Source: Rhizopus arrhizus (taxonomy: Eukaryota > Mucoromycota > Mucoromycetes > Mucorales > Rhizopodaceae). Taken from it: DNA of 64,000 nucleotides. Made by a program: the position numbers and the translations under genes. Positions within the stretch are counted from its first letter, which is position 1. Every line of letters begins with the position of its first letter. The notes beneath the pieces are model-generated. The model had not been told where the DNA came from. It worked only from the letters and a program-made list of their open reading frames with translations, and did no database searches. Positions 11,628 to 24,268 of this stretch are shown piece by piece. The DNA lies in assembly GCA_024220505.1 (NCBI GenBank), contig JAKZZE010000034.1, positions 473,459 to 537,458 of the forward strand, in the 5' to 3' direction.

Positions 11628-13713
11628 TATTTCACCCGCAGAATTTTTACGCTCCGGCGTCCTCAGGTAAGGCAAGACGAGTTTTCTTTGACTCTGTCCT
11701 TGATACACTAACCTCTCCTGACTATGCTATCGATCATCAACAACTGATCATTCTTGGTGATTTCAATTATTCGTATCATCGCGCCAATCTGTCTTCACAC
11801 ACATCCCTTCGATGGGTTTCGTACCTTGACGAGTCATTTTACAACGTGATGCATTGTGGGGACAACAGCAGCATTCCTACCTTTCGTCGAAACGATGAGA
11901 TTACGTCAACTATTGACTACATCTTTACATAACCATGCACACTATATCACACTAGCATCTGCCAGCACATCCATCCACTGATATCATCGACTGCATTCCT
12001 CATGGACAGACCATCAACTGCTCTCTCTTTCCATCAACTTAGGCCTACACCCACAGGTTTTGGCCTATGGTGGGCTAATCCTCTGCTGGTGAAAAACAAA
12101 GAATATCGATCTCAGTTAAAGCAACGTCTACAGCACATTGCACAACATCTACCACAATCATTGTCCCTTCAGGATCAATGGGATCACCTCAAGTTGGAGA
12201 TACGCAAGTTTACTCGCTCTTTTGCGGTGGATTATTCGAATTGGCACTCAAACTCTCTCAGATCACTACAGCGTACAAGGAATGCTTTTCTTCGAAGTCA
12301 ACCACCTTTGGCTTTACGATTACAACGTCTTCCTGTCATTGATCGACAAATTGAATCACTCCAACAAGAACTAGTCGACATCTCAGCATTAAAAGCAGGG
12401 ATACGATGGCGTGAACACGGAGAGAAATCGGCTGGATACTTCAAGCGTTTTCACCATACTCGTACGACTGAACAGACCATTGTCCATCTTCAGGAGCCTG
12501 TCACGGGGGAACGTGTTTCGTCACAAGCACAACTTCTGGAGGTGAGCAAAACGTTTTATCAAGATCTTTACTCTGTCGATCCAATTCATGAGTCTGATGT
12601 TGATCGATATTTGTCCGATATTGATTCGCTACCACAACTATCACACGAAGATCAACAATCTCTCATATCGCCCATCACAATTGACGATATTCTTTACCAG
12701 TCTAAAAACGTTCTTGCTAAACAAAGTAGCCCTGGTGCAGATGGTTTGGGTTATGCATTCATCCATCTCATTTATTACTTTAAACCTTTGCAAAAACTTG
12801 TTGTCAAACTTTACAATGCTGCTCTTTTGACCAGTACGTTCCCTTCTTCCTGGCAAGATATCCGAGTTCGTCTCTTACCCAAGAAGGGTGATCTATCATC
12901 GCTTCGGAATTGGAGGCCAATTTCCTTGATCAATTGTGATGCTAAGATCTACACTCGAACAATCAATAAACGAATGCGATTGGTCGTGGACGATGTTATC
13001 TATCGATATCAAACGGGATTCCTAGCTAATCGATTTATTGCTGAAAACGGTATGGTTATCAAATCCTCATGGAACAAGCTCATGTTGAACGGCGACGAGA
13101 AATTGGCTTGCTCTTGGACCAAGAAAAAGCTTATGACCGAGTTCACCCCACGTATTTACGTCAAACCATGCTCTCCTTTGGATTCCCTGAATCTTTTGTT
13201 CAATCTATTGGAAACCTATTCTTTGGTAACGAGGTCCGCGTTAATGTTAATGGATATTTTACCGATTTGGTTCAACAACAACGTGGTCTCAGACAAGGCG
13301 ATCCTCTCTCCCCGTTGCTATTCAATATTGCTTTAGAACCACTTCTTCGACATGTTATAAAGGATTCTTCCTTTACAGGATTTGTACCAACTGCTTCTGA
13401 TGATCTCCCTCCGGACTGTGTTCCTTCCACATTGAAGGTTCTTGCTTATGCTGATGATGTGTGCGTGCTTCTCCATTCTTTTGAAGATTACCACCGATTA
13501 CAACACCATCTGAATCGATACAGCTTAGTCTCTAATGCCAAGGTTAATATCCACAAAACTGAAGCATTTTCGTTAGATGGTCGTCCATACCCTGAGTGGA
13601 TTGACTTTTTCTCAACCCAAGGTATTACCAAATGGCACGATCATACCTCACCCAGTCCATTGCGATATCTCGGCTTTCCTTTGATACAGTCTCTCACCCA
13701 GCGACGGTACCTA
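11628..13713 (+). pseudogene. LINE ORF2-type fragment, frameshifted (copies 1/2)
   Basis: This copy differs from the clean one by a damaged stretch at about 11930-12050 and a deletion near 13061 (ATCAAATCCTC where copies 3 and 4 have ATCAATATCCTC). The reading frame is therefore split into 11603-11932, 12002-13336 and 13069-13719. Domains are given at 36933. Confidence 0.85.
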
Positions 13714-14679
13714 CAGTAGGTCAAAAAATTGCTGCAAGGAATTGCAAAATACCGGTTTTACAGCTGGTTGTCTATGGATACTGCATGAAACTATCTCAAA
13801 TATTGATTGTTTGTACCTCACTAGAAGGGGCATTTATTCGTCGATTATCTGATATGGGCAATAGTTATTGGTGGAATTTGATATTGTTAAAGGGAATTTT
13901 ATAAACATCCGGCATTTTTTACTTGTTTACATATGTTTGGAATAACAAATTTTAATACGACCCAACCGGTTTCTATCATAATTTTTCACATTCTTGACAT
14001 GATTAGAATGATGCCAGTATAAAAGCGCTTACAATTCCTTTATTCTAAACTTTAAATTTTCTTATCTAAATTATTTCTCTTTTTTACCTTATTACCAATC
14101 GCATGCCTAAACGACTGCCAGAAGAAAAAGTAAACGATCTCAAGCAAGCATTAACTGGATCCACATCAACGTACGATATTGCTAAGGAGGTTGGAGTACA
14201 TGAATCAGCTGTTAGTAGATACTCTAGGCGGTTGTTTTCAAATAGGACAATGGGCTCAGCTGGTAGACCTACATTAGTCTCCAAAGTGACGAAACGGCTA
14301 ATCAAAAGAAAAGTCATTGAAGGGGTTCTAAAGACTGCCAAGAGGTACACCGGGAGCTGGTTCAACTTGGCTATGATATCTCATACCAGTCAGCAATTAA
14401 CGTCCTGAAATCAATGGAGTTCCATTCTTCAATAAAAAAAAGAAGCCGTTTCTGACAAAAGCTCATATGCAGCATCGATTAGAATGGGCCAAGAAGCACC
14501 AGGATTGGACAGTGGAAGAATGGCGAAAAGTCGTCTTTTCTGATGAAACCAAGATCAACGTATGGGGCTCTGATGGTTGTAAGTATTATTGGAAAAGACC
14601 AAGTGATCCTCTTCAACCGCATCATCTAGAGTTTACAGTCAAGCATGGAGGCGGCAAGTTGATGATGTGGGGCTGCATA
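13714..14679 (+). pseudogene. TcA truncated element, transposase frameshifted (copy 2)
   Basis: The transposase starts at 14103. It is broken by loss of one A at about 14340 (GCCAAGAGG against GCCAAAGAGG) and by the A8 tract also seen in copy 1. The promoter TATATAAAAG is shortened to TATAAAAG at about 14018. Confidence 0.85.
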
Positions 14680-14883
14680 CAGTAAGGGACAAAATCAGTC
14701 CGTTTTTTGGTTTTTTCGCAATGCCTCGCCGGAATTAAACTTAGGGCTTCGCTTTGCTGACGAAAAATTTGTCTCTTCCTTCAACAAAGTTGACAATATT
14801 TGTCGGAAATGGTATTTTTTATTTTCCGCCATGTTATAAGAAGATATATTGAAAATAATGTATTTTATTTTTTTGAATTTCGA

Positions 14884-16250
14884 TTAGTACTTGGTATCGC
14901 GGCCCTTACGCTGGATTACGTCCCGAACTCGACGGGGCATAGAGTGAATAAGGTTTCTACAGTACTCTGGAGTTGCTAGGTCATACCAAAGCTTCGAAAC
15001 CCGGTCAAAAAATGCTTGGTCAGTCTCAACCACAGAAGAAGGTGGTCTTGTCATCTGTTCCTTCTTTTTAAGCATGGCCCATGCATTTTCAATTGGGTTA
15101 AGGTCAGGGGAGTATGCTGGCCAACTCAGGAGCTTAATCTTGTTCTTTTGGAACCATTTTGAAGGAGCTGAAGCACAATGGATGCTTGCATTATCTTGTT
15201 GAAAGATCATGTCCTTACTTTGCAGGCCATAATACTTCAATGTCTCCTTGTATTCCTCCTCAAGTACTGACGTGTATAGCTCACCATTTACATTACTTTG
15301 TAGCCAGGACATGTAGCCCCCTCCATGTATAGTTATGCAACTCCAAAGCATGATCCCGCCTCCTCCATAAGCATGTTTCTTTTTGTAGTGATGGTCTCGA
15401 TAAGGTGCATTATCCTCTTTCCAAGCATATTCTAGGCCATTAGACCCTCTTTTTTGGATCTTTGTCTCATCAGAAAAGACAACGCGTTCCCAATCAGTCT
15501 CGGACCAGTCTTTATGAGCCTTTGCCCAATCATATCGTGCCTTTTGCTTGTCATTATTAAGTGGAAGTACCTGTCATGTTTTGACATGTCTATAAGATAC
15601 AGTCTTATCATTCTGGACTAAATCTTTCCAAATGAGTTTGAATAAGAATAGAACCTGATAATTATCACTGCCATAAACAGCCAAGTTTCACTTTCATCTC
15701 AACAGTTGATTATTAACATCAGTCTATAAAATTTTTCTTATACATGTCAATCATATCGGTCGTAACTATTTTTGTCATCTAATCTCAGGTCTTGCTCAAC
15801 TAATATAAATAGCCTTGAAATCTTTCTTTAATAAAAGTATTCGACTTTAGAACTATTGTTCGGTCTCGTTAATTCTTCTTTATCTTATTTTTGAATACTT
15901 AAACACTTCAGTACCGTCTTTTTCTTAGTCGATTTTAGACCTTTGCGTTTCAAAGTACGAGCAATTGTTTTTGGATTAACCATTTGATCTGGTTTTTTAA
16001 CGCCAAAGGAAGCATCGACTGCGCTTTTAGATAAGCCAAGTCTTATGTCTCTAGCTGCTTTGGTTTCCTCCCTAGGTGTGAGTAAACGATGTCTACCCGC
16101 GCTATTTTTTGACTGCAACTTGGTTTTCCTTGAAATTCTTCGAATCATGGACTTTCCACAGCCTACTTTTTTTTTAATTACATCCCATGGAATGGAGTGG
16201 TTCAACATGTTTTCAATTTGGGCATGTTTGTCGGCATTCTTTGCTGTCAT
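14884..16250 (-). pseudogene. TcB transposase split by solo LTR-1 (copy 2)
   Basis: The N-part is 16250-15911 and the C-part 15566-14884. Both lengths equal the other copies although the noncoding sequence around them carries indels. Confidence 0.85.
15572..15910 (+). repeat. Solo LTR-1 with GTACC duplication (copy 2)
   Basis: 339 bp, with GTACC at 15567-15571 and 15911-15915. It is short by small homopolymer losses (for example GTCAATCAT for GTCAAATCAT near 15748). Confidence 0.85.
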
Positions 16251-16623
16251 GGCGTGTTTGGCTAATCTGAGATGAGGTAAATGAGGAAAAAGAAAAAATG
16301 TAAAAAATAAAAGAAGCTAAAATATGAGAACACGTTAGCGTTCACTGACGTCATAAGACGTACCAAACTAAATCTCAAGTCAGTCCAGTGACTGTTTCTG
16401 GAGATATGGTGTCTAATGCAAAATCGGGCGTTAGCAACAATCACGGAAAATCACTTTTTCCGCCATAACTACAGAGAAAATGGTGGTAGAAGCAATTAGG
16501 TTACACCAATAATTTTGTCTAGCTTGCGTGCAAATGTTTCGTCAGCAAAGCGAAGCCCTAAGTTTAATTCCCGGCGAGGCATTGCGAAAAAACCAAAAAA
16601 CGGACTGATTTTGTCCCTTACTG

Positions 16624-17317
16624 TATTTGGGCCAGTGGTACCCGCAACACGTGGTAGGCATACACTTGTGTCATCTGCTACGAAGGAATATATCAAGGTA
16701 TTACTGATCAAAGGAGCTCTAAAGACAGCCAAGGATGTACATCGGATGCTCATACTGTTTTAATCGCAAGATTAAATAAAAAAATTAAACAAAAAAACAA
16801 TAGCAGCAATATAAAATTAAAATCCTTCTTTATTGCAGATTTCTTTATATTGCGAAAAGGCCTCGCTTTATGGATAAAAAGTTGGCATCTATTTATATTC
16901 TTTGTGAGCGTAGATATAAAAGATATAGACTCGGTCACGATGTCGTGCTGAAGAACCAATGATTAAGCTAAAGCTTGTCGATGTTCTAATATAGCATCTG
17001 AAATTGAACAATAGAAATAATAACCAGTCAATTAACTTTGATCTAATTACTTTTGGGGTTGACAATTGATTAGACTCTCTAGGATGACAGATATTGATCT
17101 TATTGTTCTAAATTTGGAAAAGTGTGGAATTGTTCAATCATAGTTTAATCTTTTTGTGTATCGTTATTTATTTTAATACAACTGATATCATATAGAAAAT
17201 AACTATGTTTACAACACATACGACTTGGGTATTCTATGTCTTACCGTTCAGCAATAAACGTCCTTGTATGATGGATTTTCTTGCTAGACGTAAAAAGAAG
17301 CTCTTTTAACTAATAAC
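16624..17317 (+). pseudogene. TcF fragment interrupted by solo LTR-2 (copy 2)
   Basis: N-terminal coding fragment before 16756 and from 17222. A deletion in AAGAAGCTCTTTTAAC near 17297 removes bases present in copies 1 and 3. Confidence 0.75.
16756..17216 (-). repeat. Solo LTR-2 with CATAC duplication (copy 2)
   Basis: 461 bp, with CATAC at 16751-16755 and 17217-17221. Confidence 0.88.
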
Positions 17318-17667
17318 TGTTTTGCCAAGTATTAAAATAAGAGACAAAAACTAAAAAAAGACAATAGTTGTGAAACTAAAGATTATATGTTGCTTTATTA
17401 ATAAAAACATTGAGGCTATTTATACTTTTTGGATGTCTGGATCTTTACCGCTATTTCAATTGATCGGTTAAAAGAATGATGTGGGAAGGATGGGAAGATA
17501 AAGGAAAGATAGTGGATAATCAATAGCCGCTGTCTTCTTGACGAATCAAGGGACAATGAAGTAGATAAATTATTGATCTAGCGATAATTATCGAATAAGG
17601 TTGGATTGAACTGCCGTTGTTGTAATCAGGTTCCGATATAGTCGTGGGAACGCCGATAGAGATAACA
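17318..17667 (-). repeat. LTR-3 (copy 2)
   Basis: Same TG...CA sequence of about 350 bp as at 4670, between TcF and the DIRS fragment. Confidence 0.5.
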
Positions 17668-17855
17668 GGGCAAAGTTGGCTATTGCGGAGATCTCTCGTT
17701 TATCCATGAATGTCACTTTACTAGTTGTGTGGATACAACAGATATGCTAAAGACTACGCCATTAGAGCGCTTAAATCACCCCAAGTCTTAAACACTTGGA
17801 AACAAAAGAGCCAGGCAGTAAGCGAGAAGCATTCAGTGAAGATATATATTATGTA

Positions 17856-19442
17856 CAGTGCCCACAAAACCCTTCAAGTGTTTTGTTTTTTTTTCGTTTT
17901 TTGCTTGTCACTAAGTATTGCGTATCACAATTGGTAGCATGCTATACCTCATTTGAAAGCTACGTTGACAGAGTACTTGGATAATGTTTAAACGCCGAGA
18001 TCCATGTAATGACCGCGGAGTAATGGCATTTTAAAAACAGACACACACTTGAAGGGTTTTGTGGAATTTAAAAAATCTCAAGTTAATGCCGTAAAAACCA
18101 TTCTAAACGTCACAAAAGTGTGGCTTATTAATTTTTGTGTAAAAGCTTTTACTTATGTACAACTTCTATACTTTTTTTGCCTTTTTTTTATAACATAATC
18201 TCATTAAGTGACATGCGACCAATTAGCAATGACATGCAGAACAGGATCGTTCAATTCTTAAGAAGGAGTTTCTGGAGAAGAAATATGAACAAAGGCTGGT
18301 GTCAGTACTGGAACTATTTCAAAAATTCGAAAAAACCATGATTTGGGAGATTTGAAAACTAATGGAGGCAGGCCATTCCCTATCTCGACATTTACTAGGG
18401 GTCGTCGAATCTTGCGACATTTCAACTCTGGCAATTAAAAAATGCTTTAGGCGCTGCTAGAAAGCTGTTAGAAGATGGAGAAAATATTAGTGCTGAGACT
18501 ATAAGGCGTTTTTTTAAAAGACTCGGGTTTGCAGCAATTCATAAGCCTAAAGTCCTACCTTGACTAAGCACCGTATAAAGGACAGATATGAATTGCACGT
18601 GCACCTCTACATGGACCATCGATGACTGGAAAAAGGTTATTTTCAGCGACGAAACTAAAGTGATAGAATTGGTTCAGATGGTTTACAATGGACTTGGACA
18701 AATGGTTGACAAGTTAAAGGACTTTCAGGTTCAGCATATGATCAAGCATGGAGGAGGTTCATTGATGCGTGGGGCTGTTTAACATGTATGGCGTTGATAC
18801 TATCGAATATCAAGGGAAGCATTAATTCTGACTTTTATTGGTATTTTGAAAGATGAATTAATGCAAACAATTGATTGGTATGAGCTTCAAAAGAAGATAT
18901 TATGTCTCAGCAAAAACAATGCTAGTATCATACTGCCAAAAAAGTCTCTGAATGGCTGGAAAACAATAATATTACTGTATTAAGATGGCCTCCTCACTCT
19001 CCTGACTTAAATTCTATTGAGAACCTATGGTCAATCTGAAAACGACGTTTATTACAATATGAAAAGCAGCCTGACGGAATGCTCGAATTATGGTCAAGAG
19101 TAGAGAATGTTTGGGAGTCAATTACTCAGACTGAATGTCAAAACTCATAGAAAGTATGCCTAAACGCATTAAAACAGTTTACAACGCAAAAGGAGGACAT
19201 ACTAAATATTAATTGTTATTAAATAAAAATTCCACAAAACCCTTCAAGTGTGTGTCTGTTTTTTAAAATGCCATTACTCCGCGGTCATTACATGGATCTC
19301 GGCGTTTAAACATTATCCAAGTACTCTGTCAACGTAGCTTTCAAATGAGGTATAGCATGCTACCAATTGTGATACGCAATACTTAGTGACAAGCAAAAAA
19401 CGAAAAAAAACAAAACACTTGAAGGGTTTTTGTGGGGCACTG
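17856..19442 (+). mobile_element. TcC element, heavily indel-marked (copy 2)
   Basis: Both TIR modules are recognisable and flanked by TA. Relative to copy 3 the interior carries well over ten one- or two-base indels and a few substitutions, most between 18250 and 18900. Confidence 0.85.
18213..19212 (+). pseudogene. TcC transposase, many frameshifts (copy 2)
   Basis: It starts at the same ATGCGACC and ends at the same TKY stop as copy 3 but has no long open frame. Typical lesions are TTCAATTCTTAAG for TTCAACTTCTTAAAG and CTACCTTGAC for CTACCTTTGAC. The pattern resembles raw long-read error more than ageing. Confidence 0.85.
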
Positions 19443-20208
19443 TACAACGAAGCCAACTACCAGCAACAAGTACTTAGAGCAGCAACCACCAACACTTCAA
19501 ATGGAAGAGGTAGAGGAGAATATTCAACTCAATCAAATTGGAACAACAGTAGAGGAAGACGTGAATACTTTGGACGAGGTGGAGCAAAAAACTACTTTGG
19601 AAGACGGGGATGTGGGACCCCAACCTTCCACACCAACAACTTTTCCCGCAATTATCACAGTGCAACATCGCCAGATCTTTCAGTACCAAGACCTTCCAGT
19701 CAACAGTAACACCAAACTCATTACAGGTAGCACATGTCCAACTATTGCCACCACCACCATCACCATCAGCACCACTACTCCAACAACAGCAACATTGAAC
19801 TACACCATTCCATCAGACGGAATTCTTCCAGGAGGTCGACTTCAACCAATTTCTGAGTTATTGGAAGACAATAACAAATCATATCGTGGCCCATATTGGT
19901 GATTCAAACATGGTTACAAGATCCAATTTACAAAGACGCCAATTCCGTGGAAAAACCAGATGAAATAACCAACAGCAGAGGAGCAATTTCACATCAACGA
20001 AGCAGTTCAGAAATTTCTAAGTGGAGGTATGATAGAGAGGTCTCCAACACAGGATCGACGATTCCTCTCCAAATTCTTTACATTACAGGAACAGACCAGG
20101 AGAAGACCAATATTGGATTGTCAAAAGTTGAACTCTTTCATTCAAGTACAGCATTTCAAAATGGAAGGAGTTCCAGCTCTAAGGGAATTGTTAGAAAAGA
20201 CGATTATA

Positions 20209-20677
20209 CAGTGGGTCAAAAAACTGCACCAACGTAACCTAATTTTTCGGAAATAAGAGCATAGGTCTGTCAGTTTAACAGTAAACATTATGAAACTTGA
20301 ACCAAACAAAGTTAATACTATTATGATTTATCGACAAGATTTTCAAAGTCAGACACTGAGTATACACTTATAGCGCGTCCTGAAAAAGCGGAGGTCGGTT
20401 GGTGCAGTGTTTGACTTTTAAAATAAAAATGGGTTTGATATGATATACCCGGACTGAGACCTTTCCGGCAGATTTAAATTAGTCTGTGGAGTACCTAGTC
20501 ACACTGGGGACCTTAAAATAAACTTTTTTGCAATTTTTGTCTTTTTTTTCTTTCCTACTTTACCAAACGCATCATACATTGCCAGTGTCCATCCATCAGT
20601 AGAAATGCCAAAACGCTTCCATCTGATGTTCAAACAGTATCAAAGCACTTGTCGTATTTACCTCATCAAATACTATT
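20209..20677 (+). mobile_element. TcD left end (copy 2)
   Basis: Outer TIR at 20209 and inverted inner copy near 20396-20416. A short transposase start remains at about 20605. LTR-4 follows. Confidence 0.7.
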
Positions 20678-20991
20678 ATTCGTATGAGATTACTCAGATC
20701 TTATATAAGAAATAACAAGTACTGAATACATAATATTACTTATTACATATTCCTTAAAAGCTCATATACAATGTTTATATTGTTCAAGCTCAATACTAAA
20801 ATTGGCCTTGAACTCACTTCGGTCCCTGAATAATTTCATTTCCTATATAAAGGCGTAGTTTGATTAAATGGGTTCTCTCTCTCGTCTTGAAATCTAATAA
20901 AGAGGTTACATAGAGACTCATTCACTAGTTTTCAAGTGCTATTTCCTTTCTTTTATCTCACTTAATTATCTGCAAATATCTCATTTTTTGA
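20678..20991 (+). repeat. LTR-4 upstream of gag (copy 2)
   Basis: Same TATATAAAGG and AATAAAGAGG pair as in copy 1, ending at the gag ATG. Confidence 0.5.
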
Positions 20992-22365
20992 ATGAATTCT
21001 TCTATTAATCAATCCCCTGCCAAAAACGTTGAAAAGGATTCAGCTGATGAAGTAGCTAAGTCCTTGGATAGAATGGATCTTGAAACTCTCGAAAGTAGAG
21101 CGTCAAACTCATCCATCCATCCTTGTGATGATGCATCCATTGAAACTGATGTTGAGATGGATGAAGTTACTGACTCTTCTCCTGCTGTTCCTTCTTCGGA
21201 CCCTTCCAATTATATGGAGAGGTTGATGGCTCAAAAAACTATGTTCTTTGATTTAATTGAAAAATTAAACAATAATAAAGCGAGTTTTATTTTAAATAAT
21301 AAGCTACCTTTACTTGAAGAAAACGAAAAGCAATTGGGCTATGCTGTATCAGCTTTAAATGATGTTAATGCTCTTATTACTTCCCAGTTAGAATTGCGTA
21401 ATCATGAGTTGAAGGGCAATGAATCTAGAAATTCATCACCCAACGATAGACTTATCCCAAGCCGTGAAATCCCAAAATTCAACGTCAACCCTACCGCTAG
21501 TGCTCTGTATCAGCTCACTCTTCGCGAAGGTGATGAAAACGTCAGACCAAGTAATGAACCATCTTTGGATATGTTTATTAGAGATTTCCAAAGAAAATTC
21601 TTGGATTATGATGTACCTGTAGAAGATCATTGGTTGCACTACCTGGAAGCTTCTTTTGAAAAGTCTGACAGTGATACCGACCATGACTGGTTCGAAAGAT
21701 TCTTCAAAAGACGTTGTATCGATAAGAAAACCGCTTTGAATTGGGATCAGGCAAAAGAAGTCTTGAAACAACGCTTCGATTTTGCTTCACAAACTACACC
21801 AGAGATGTGGTTTAAAAATCTTATCAACTTCAGGCAAGAACGTTACGAAACTTTGACCCAAGCAATGGATCGATATCGTCTTTTCTCTCTTGCTGCAAAG
21901 GTTAACATGCATGATAACACTTTCTTAGTTGGATATTTCATTTCGAGGCTTCACACTGTCAAGTTTCAGGAAATGGTCCAAGCTACTGTCAAAAAAAATC
22001 TTCCCTCGCTTGTCTCTACTAGCTCCAATATCACTGGAGAAAGTATTTATTCAACACGCAACTTGCCTGTTCCTCTGCCTAAGGAATGGAATGTTCTGGA
22101 GTCAATTCTAATTAAAGAAATGGCTAACTTGGAATCTGCTTTGTTGAACATCCTTAAGGATAAGAAAAAGGAAGACAATACCAAAAAACTCGTTGAACAG
22201 GATGATAACGCCAATACTAAAAAAAGAAAAATGGTACATCAAAGTGAACATAAGAACCAAAAAGTTTCCAAAACATCTGTTGAATTTCAGCAAGAAATTG
22301 CAGATTTAAAGAAACAAGGTATATGCACATTTTGCAAAACTGCCAAGTACTCTCCTGGTGTTTAG
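20992..22365 (+). CDS. Ty3-type Gag, open but truncated at the zinc knuckle (copy 2)
   Basis: 457 codons without a break, with the same protein as the copy at 33656, where it is described. Confidence 0.8.
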   Translation: MNSSINQSPAKNVEKDSADEVAKSLDRMDLETLESRASNSSIHPCDDASIETDVEMDEVTDSSPAVPSSDPSNYMERLMAQKTMFFDLIEKLNNNKASFILNNKLPLLEENEKQLGYAVSALNDVNALITSQLELRNHELKGNESRNSSPNDRLIPSREIPKFNVNPTASALYQLTLREGDENVRPSNEPSLDMFIRDFQRKFLDYDVPVEDHWLHYLEASFEKSDSDTDHDWFERFFKRRCIDKKTALNWDQAKEVLKQRFDFASQTTPEMWFKNLINFRQERYETLTQAMDRYRLFSLAAKVNMHDNTFLVGYFISRLHTVKFQEMVQATVKKNLPSLVSTSSNITGESIYSTRNLPVPLPKEWNVLESILIKEMANLESALLNILKDKKKEDNTKKLVEQDDNANTKKRKMVHQSEHKNQKVSKTSVEFQQEIADLKKQGICTFCKTAKYSPGV

Positions 22366-23000
22366 GAAAGGGGAGTTTTAAGTAAATATAATATAGCAAT
22401 CAAAGATAAAGAAATACTGTTAGAACTTGGTATCTCTTTATTAAGTTAAGATAACTATTGTATGATCCAAATAAATTCTACATGTAAAAAGTGAGAGTAT
22501 TTATAGACATGATACGGATAAAGAATTAGGACAGATTTATAATCAATTTGACAGAATAGATGATTACTATTTCTAATTATTAGTTTAGCCTGTTCCTAGC
22601 TTGTATTGTCTATTATGCTATTGGGATGGTTTCAGATATAACTATTTAAGGAGACGGTACGGATGAATATAAAGACTTTTAGTTCCGTGATTGGATATCA
22701 TTGTTAACAATAATATCTCAGTCAGGATAAATGTTTTCATGACTAATGATGATCCGGTAAGTAATCGTCATTCCTTATTCAACATGCTCATATTATCACT
22801 AAACTATATTACAACCATGTCATCTTATTTGACTATGTGAAGTTAATATGAATAAAGCTTAATATAAAAATCTAATCAAAGTATTTTATTGATCTGTGTT
22901 GGGAATAATGTTATAAATGATTCCAAGTTATGTCAACATATTATTCAGGATCATATCTGATTCCTTTTACTAAAATAAAGTGACTATAATCTTATGTATC
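22359..23000 (-). repeat. LTR-5 LTR-like sequence (copy 2)
   Basis: Equivalent of 9718-10359. Confidence 0.4.
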
Positions 23001-23341
23001 TGAAGTGTTTTAAGTATAAAAAATAGGACAAAGAACAATTAACGAGACCGAACAATAGTTCTAAAAGTCGAATACTTTTATTAAAGAAAGATTTCAAGGC
23101 TATTTATATTAGTTGAGCAAGACCTGAGATTAGATGACAAAAATAGTTACGACCGATATGATTTGACATGTATAAGAAAAATTTTATAGACTGATGTTAA
23201 TAATCAACTGTTGATATGAAAGTGAAACTTGGCTGTTTAGGGCAGTGATAATTATCAGGTTCTATTCTTATTCAAACTCATTTGTAAATATTTAGTCCAG
23301 AATGATAAGACTGTATCTTATTGACATGTCAAAACATGACA
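23001..23341 (-). repeat. LTR-1, reverse orientation (copy 2)
   Basis: 341 bp without target duplication. At about 23112 it reads TATTAGTTGAGC, like the forward LTR-1, where copies 1 and 3 read TATTAATTGAGC. Confidence 0.8.
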
Positions 23342-24268
23342 AGCAGCCTTTCGAAGCATTGGAATGGCCTCCTCAGTCCCCAGACCTAAATCCCATAGAG
23401 CATATGTGGGCACATTTAAAGAGAGAGCTATTTCATAGCTATGAGTGATTTATCCAAGGATAGAAAGGAACAAGAGAGGACGAGACTCGATAAAGAGATT
23501 GTTTTATTTAATAAGAAAATGATACTCTATTTATACTTTTCATACACGGATAATATTTCATGTCATGAATTAATAATTAATGAGTATGATATAACTGATG
23601 ACAAATAGATAATGGTTACGTGTTCCTCCATTGTTATCTTTGTCATCGTAAGCATTTATCCATAGAATACTCGTATATGATTGACTGCGATTGACTGTGA
23701 TTTAGTCCCAGGATTTAATATAATTTAACCGTGCAATTACGCAGCATCTTATCCTTAATGAAGATTATCCGAATTAATTTGTAGCCTATCTATTGGATAT
23801 ATTTTACATGTAGCTTATTAATACTGTTTTCATATCGAGTTATGAATGATGGATACATCAATGAGGCACCACCAAGTAGTATGCATGAGCTATGGGAGCG
23901 TATAGGTCAGACCTGGTATGCCATTTTTAAAGAGGAATGCCAGAAATACATCGAAAGTATGCCTAAAAGGTGTGCTGCAGTTATTAAAGCAAAAGGTCGT
24001 TGGACTAAGTATTGGTTTTTTTCAGATAAAGTGTGTCAAAACGTTTACTTCTAAACGCCGTCAAAACTGGTCGCATGTACCGTCGGACGTTGAGGGCTAG
24101 TTATTACCGATACACTGGCTGTACTGCAATACTTGTACTACCATTGAGTTACCCAGAGTCTGCTCTTTCGAATGGTGTATACTAAATTGCTATAAACTAA
24201 GAAATGAAGTAGACCACAACGTGTATAGGCAAAATATGAAAACATGCGACCAATTTTGACGGCCACTG
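23342..24268 (+). pseudogene. TcE C-terminal remnant and right module (copy 2)
   Basis: Coding at 23342-23445 and 23866-24054, and a 216-bp module ending at 24268 next to TA. Confidence 0.8.
23446..23860 (-). repeat. Solo LTR-6 with ATGAG duplication (copy 2)
   Basis: 415 bp, with ATGAG at 23441-23445 and 23861-23865. Confidence 0.9.

Larger units (their letters stand above)
14680..16623 (-). mobile_element. TcB complete element (copy 2)
   Basis: Same TIRs and same mismatched flanks (TcA left, TcF right) as copy 1. Length is 1944 bp. One base is missing from the left TIR (GCCGGAATTAAA against GCCGGGAATTAAA). Confidence 0.88.
17668..20208 (+). pseudogene. DIRS-like gag/RT fragment carrying TcC (copy 2)
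   Basis: As at 30311, with extra small indels (for example CAACCAATTTC near 19845 and AATCATATCGTGG near 19880) that shift the RT frame in this copy only. Confidence 0.7.
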
